Source: Pseudomonadota bacterium (GTDB lineage Bacteria; Pseudomonadota; Alphaproteobacteria; Acetobacterales; Acetobacteraceae). From it: a DNA stretch of 6,508 bases. The stretch lies in the NCBI GenBank assembly GCA_021826485.1, contig JAKAZX010000237.1, forward strand, positions 1-6,508, written 5' to 3'. The translations under genes and the position numbers were made by a program. Of the stretch, positions 6,133 to 6,508 are shown piece after piece. Position 1 is the first letter of the stretch; every line of letters starts with the position of its first letter. The notes beneath the pieces are model-generated. The model was given only the letters and a program-made list of their open reading frames with translations, made no database searches and was not told the origin of the DNA.

Positions 6133-6508
6133 TCCGGCGCTCGGGCGCCGATCCTGGTTGAGGCGAAGCCGGACGCGCGCTGGTCCACGGACTTCGTTCA
6201 CGACCAGTTCGCCAACGGCCGGCGCTTTCGCATTCTGAACATCGTCGCTGACGTCACCAGGCAATGCCTCGGCGTCATCCCGGACACCTCGATATCCGGG
6301 CAACGTGTCGCGCGCGAGCTGACGGCGATTATCGCGCGGCATGGCAAGCCCGATATGATCGTGAGCGATCACGGCACGGAGTTCACCTGCAACGCGATGC
6401 TCACCTGGTGTCACGTTAACGGAGTCGACTGGCACTTCATCGCGCCGGGCGAGCCGATGCAGAATGGTTTCGTCGAGAGCTTCAAGGGCCGTACGCGCGA
6501 TGAACTCT
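6133..6508 (+). mobile_element. IS3-family transposase OrfB fragment (5'-truncated, 3' end beyond window)
   Basis: An integrase-core (rve, DDE) transposase fragment. The frame reads GARAPILVEAKPDARWSTDF, then GRRFRILNIVADVTRQCL, DTSISGQRVARELT, HGKPDMIVSDHGTEF and PMQNGFVESFKGRTRDEL, which is the conserved OrfB core of IS3-family elements (IS407-like type). All three acidic residues are present: Asp in WSTDF, Asp in IVSDHG, and Glu in FVESF, with 35 residues between the last two as in IS3 elements. Two usually constant positions differ: SDNG reads SDHG and ESFNGR reads ESFKGR. The frame is closed by TGA at 6130-6132, so OrfA and the N-terminal part of OrfB are missing and no start codon fits. 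The left edge is therefore an internal break, not an IS terminus; no terminal inverted repeat can be seen. It lies 41 bp from the start of the damaged LysR gene, diverging from it. Confidence 0.88.

Noticed and set aside
5578..6435. 285-residue minus-strand open frame spanning the LysR remnant and the transposase
   Set aside because: Only its last 50 or so residues are real LysR sequence; the rest is out of frame with both the LysR N-terminus and the transposase.
1..6508. CRISPR array, tRNA or rRNA genes
   Set aside because: No regularly spaced direct repeats and no tRNA- or rRNA-like conserved segments were seen.

Overview
The window is very GC-rich, with coding frames dominated by G or C in the third codon position. 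It carries protein families typical of metabolically versatile Alphaproteobacteria: a GntR/FCD regulator, a periplasmic dipeptide-type binding protein, a DUF917-type enzyme and an IS3-family element resembling those of Rhizobiales, Acetobacteraceae and sphingomonads. No species can be named from the sequence alone.

Layout. Positions 1-492 (minus) hold the N-terminal 164 codons of a GntR/FCD transcription regulator that runs off the left edge. Upstream of it, about 600-905 (minus), is what reads as the decayed 3' end of another gene, probably a Gfo/Idh/MocA-type oxidoreductase, with an in-frame stop and a frameshift. Positions 906-1111 are noncoding and contain a perfect 6-bp inverted repeat. 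Positions 1112-5574 (plus) form a tight three-gene operon: a cytoplasmic gamma-glutamyltranspeptidase-family Ntn hydrolase, an exported ABC-transporter solute-binding protein (SBP_bac_5), and a DUF917/S-methyl-thiohydantoin-desulfurase-family enzyme. The gaps are 46 and 25 nt. Converging on the operon, 5578-6089 (minus) is a LysR-type regulator gene that has lost its central effector domain through an internal deletion and frame change. Positions 6133-6508 (plus) are a 5'-truncated IS3-family transposase fragment that runs off the right edge.

How the genes may work together (inference). The binding protein would capture a small peptide-, amide- or ureide-like compound in the periplasm. The Ntn hydrolase would cleave an amide bond. 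The DUF917 enzyme would act on a cyclic (hydantoin-like) intermediate. The hydrolase keeps its catalytic Thr (Thr368-Thr369-His) but has replaced several residues that recognise the gamma-glutamyl group in classical GGT, so the substrate is probably not glutathione. No permease or ATPase gene for the transporter is present. The divergent GntR gene is the obvious candidate regulator.

The three operon genes look intact, while the sequence on both sides shows decay: the gene remnant on the left, and the deleted LysR gene and broken transposase on the right. The most interesting points are the unusual hydrolase pocket in this particular gene set and the preservation of an intact catabolic cassette between eroded genes.
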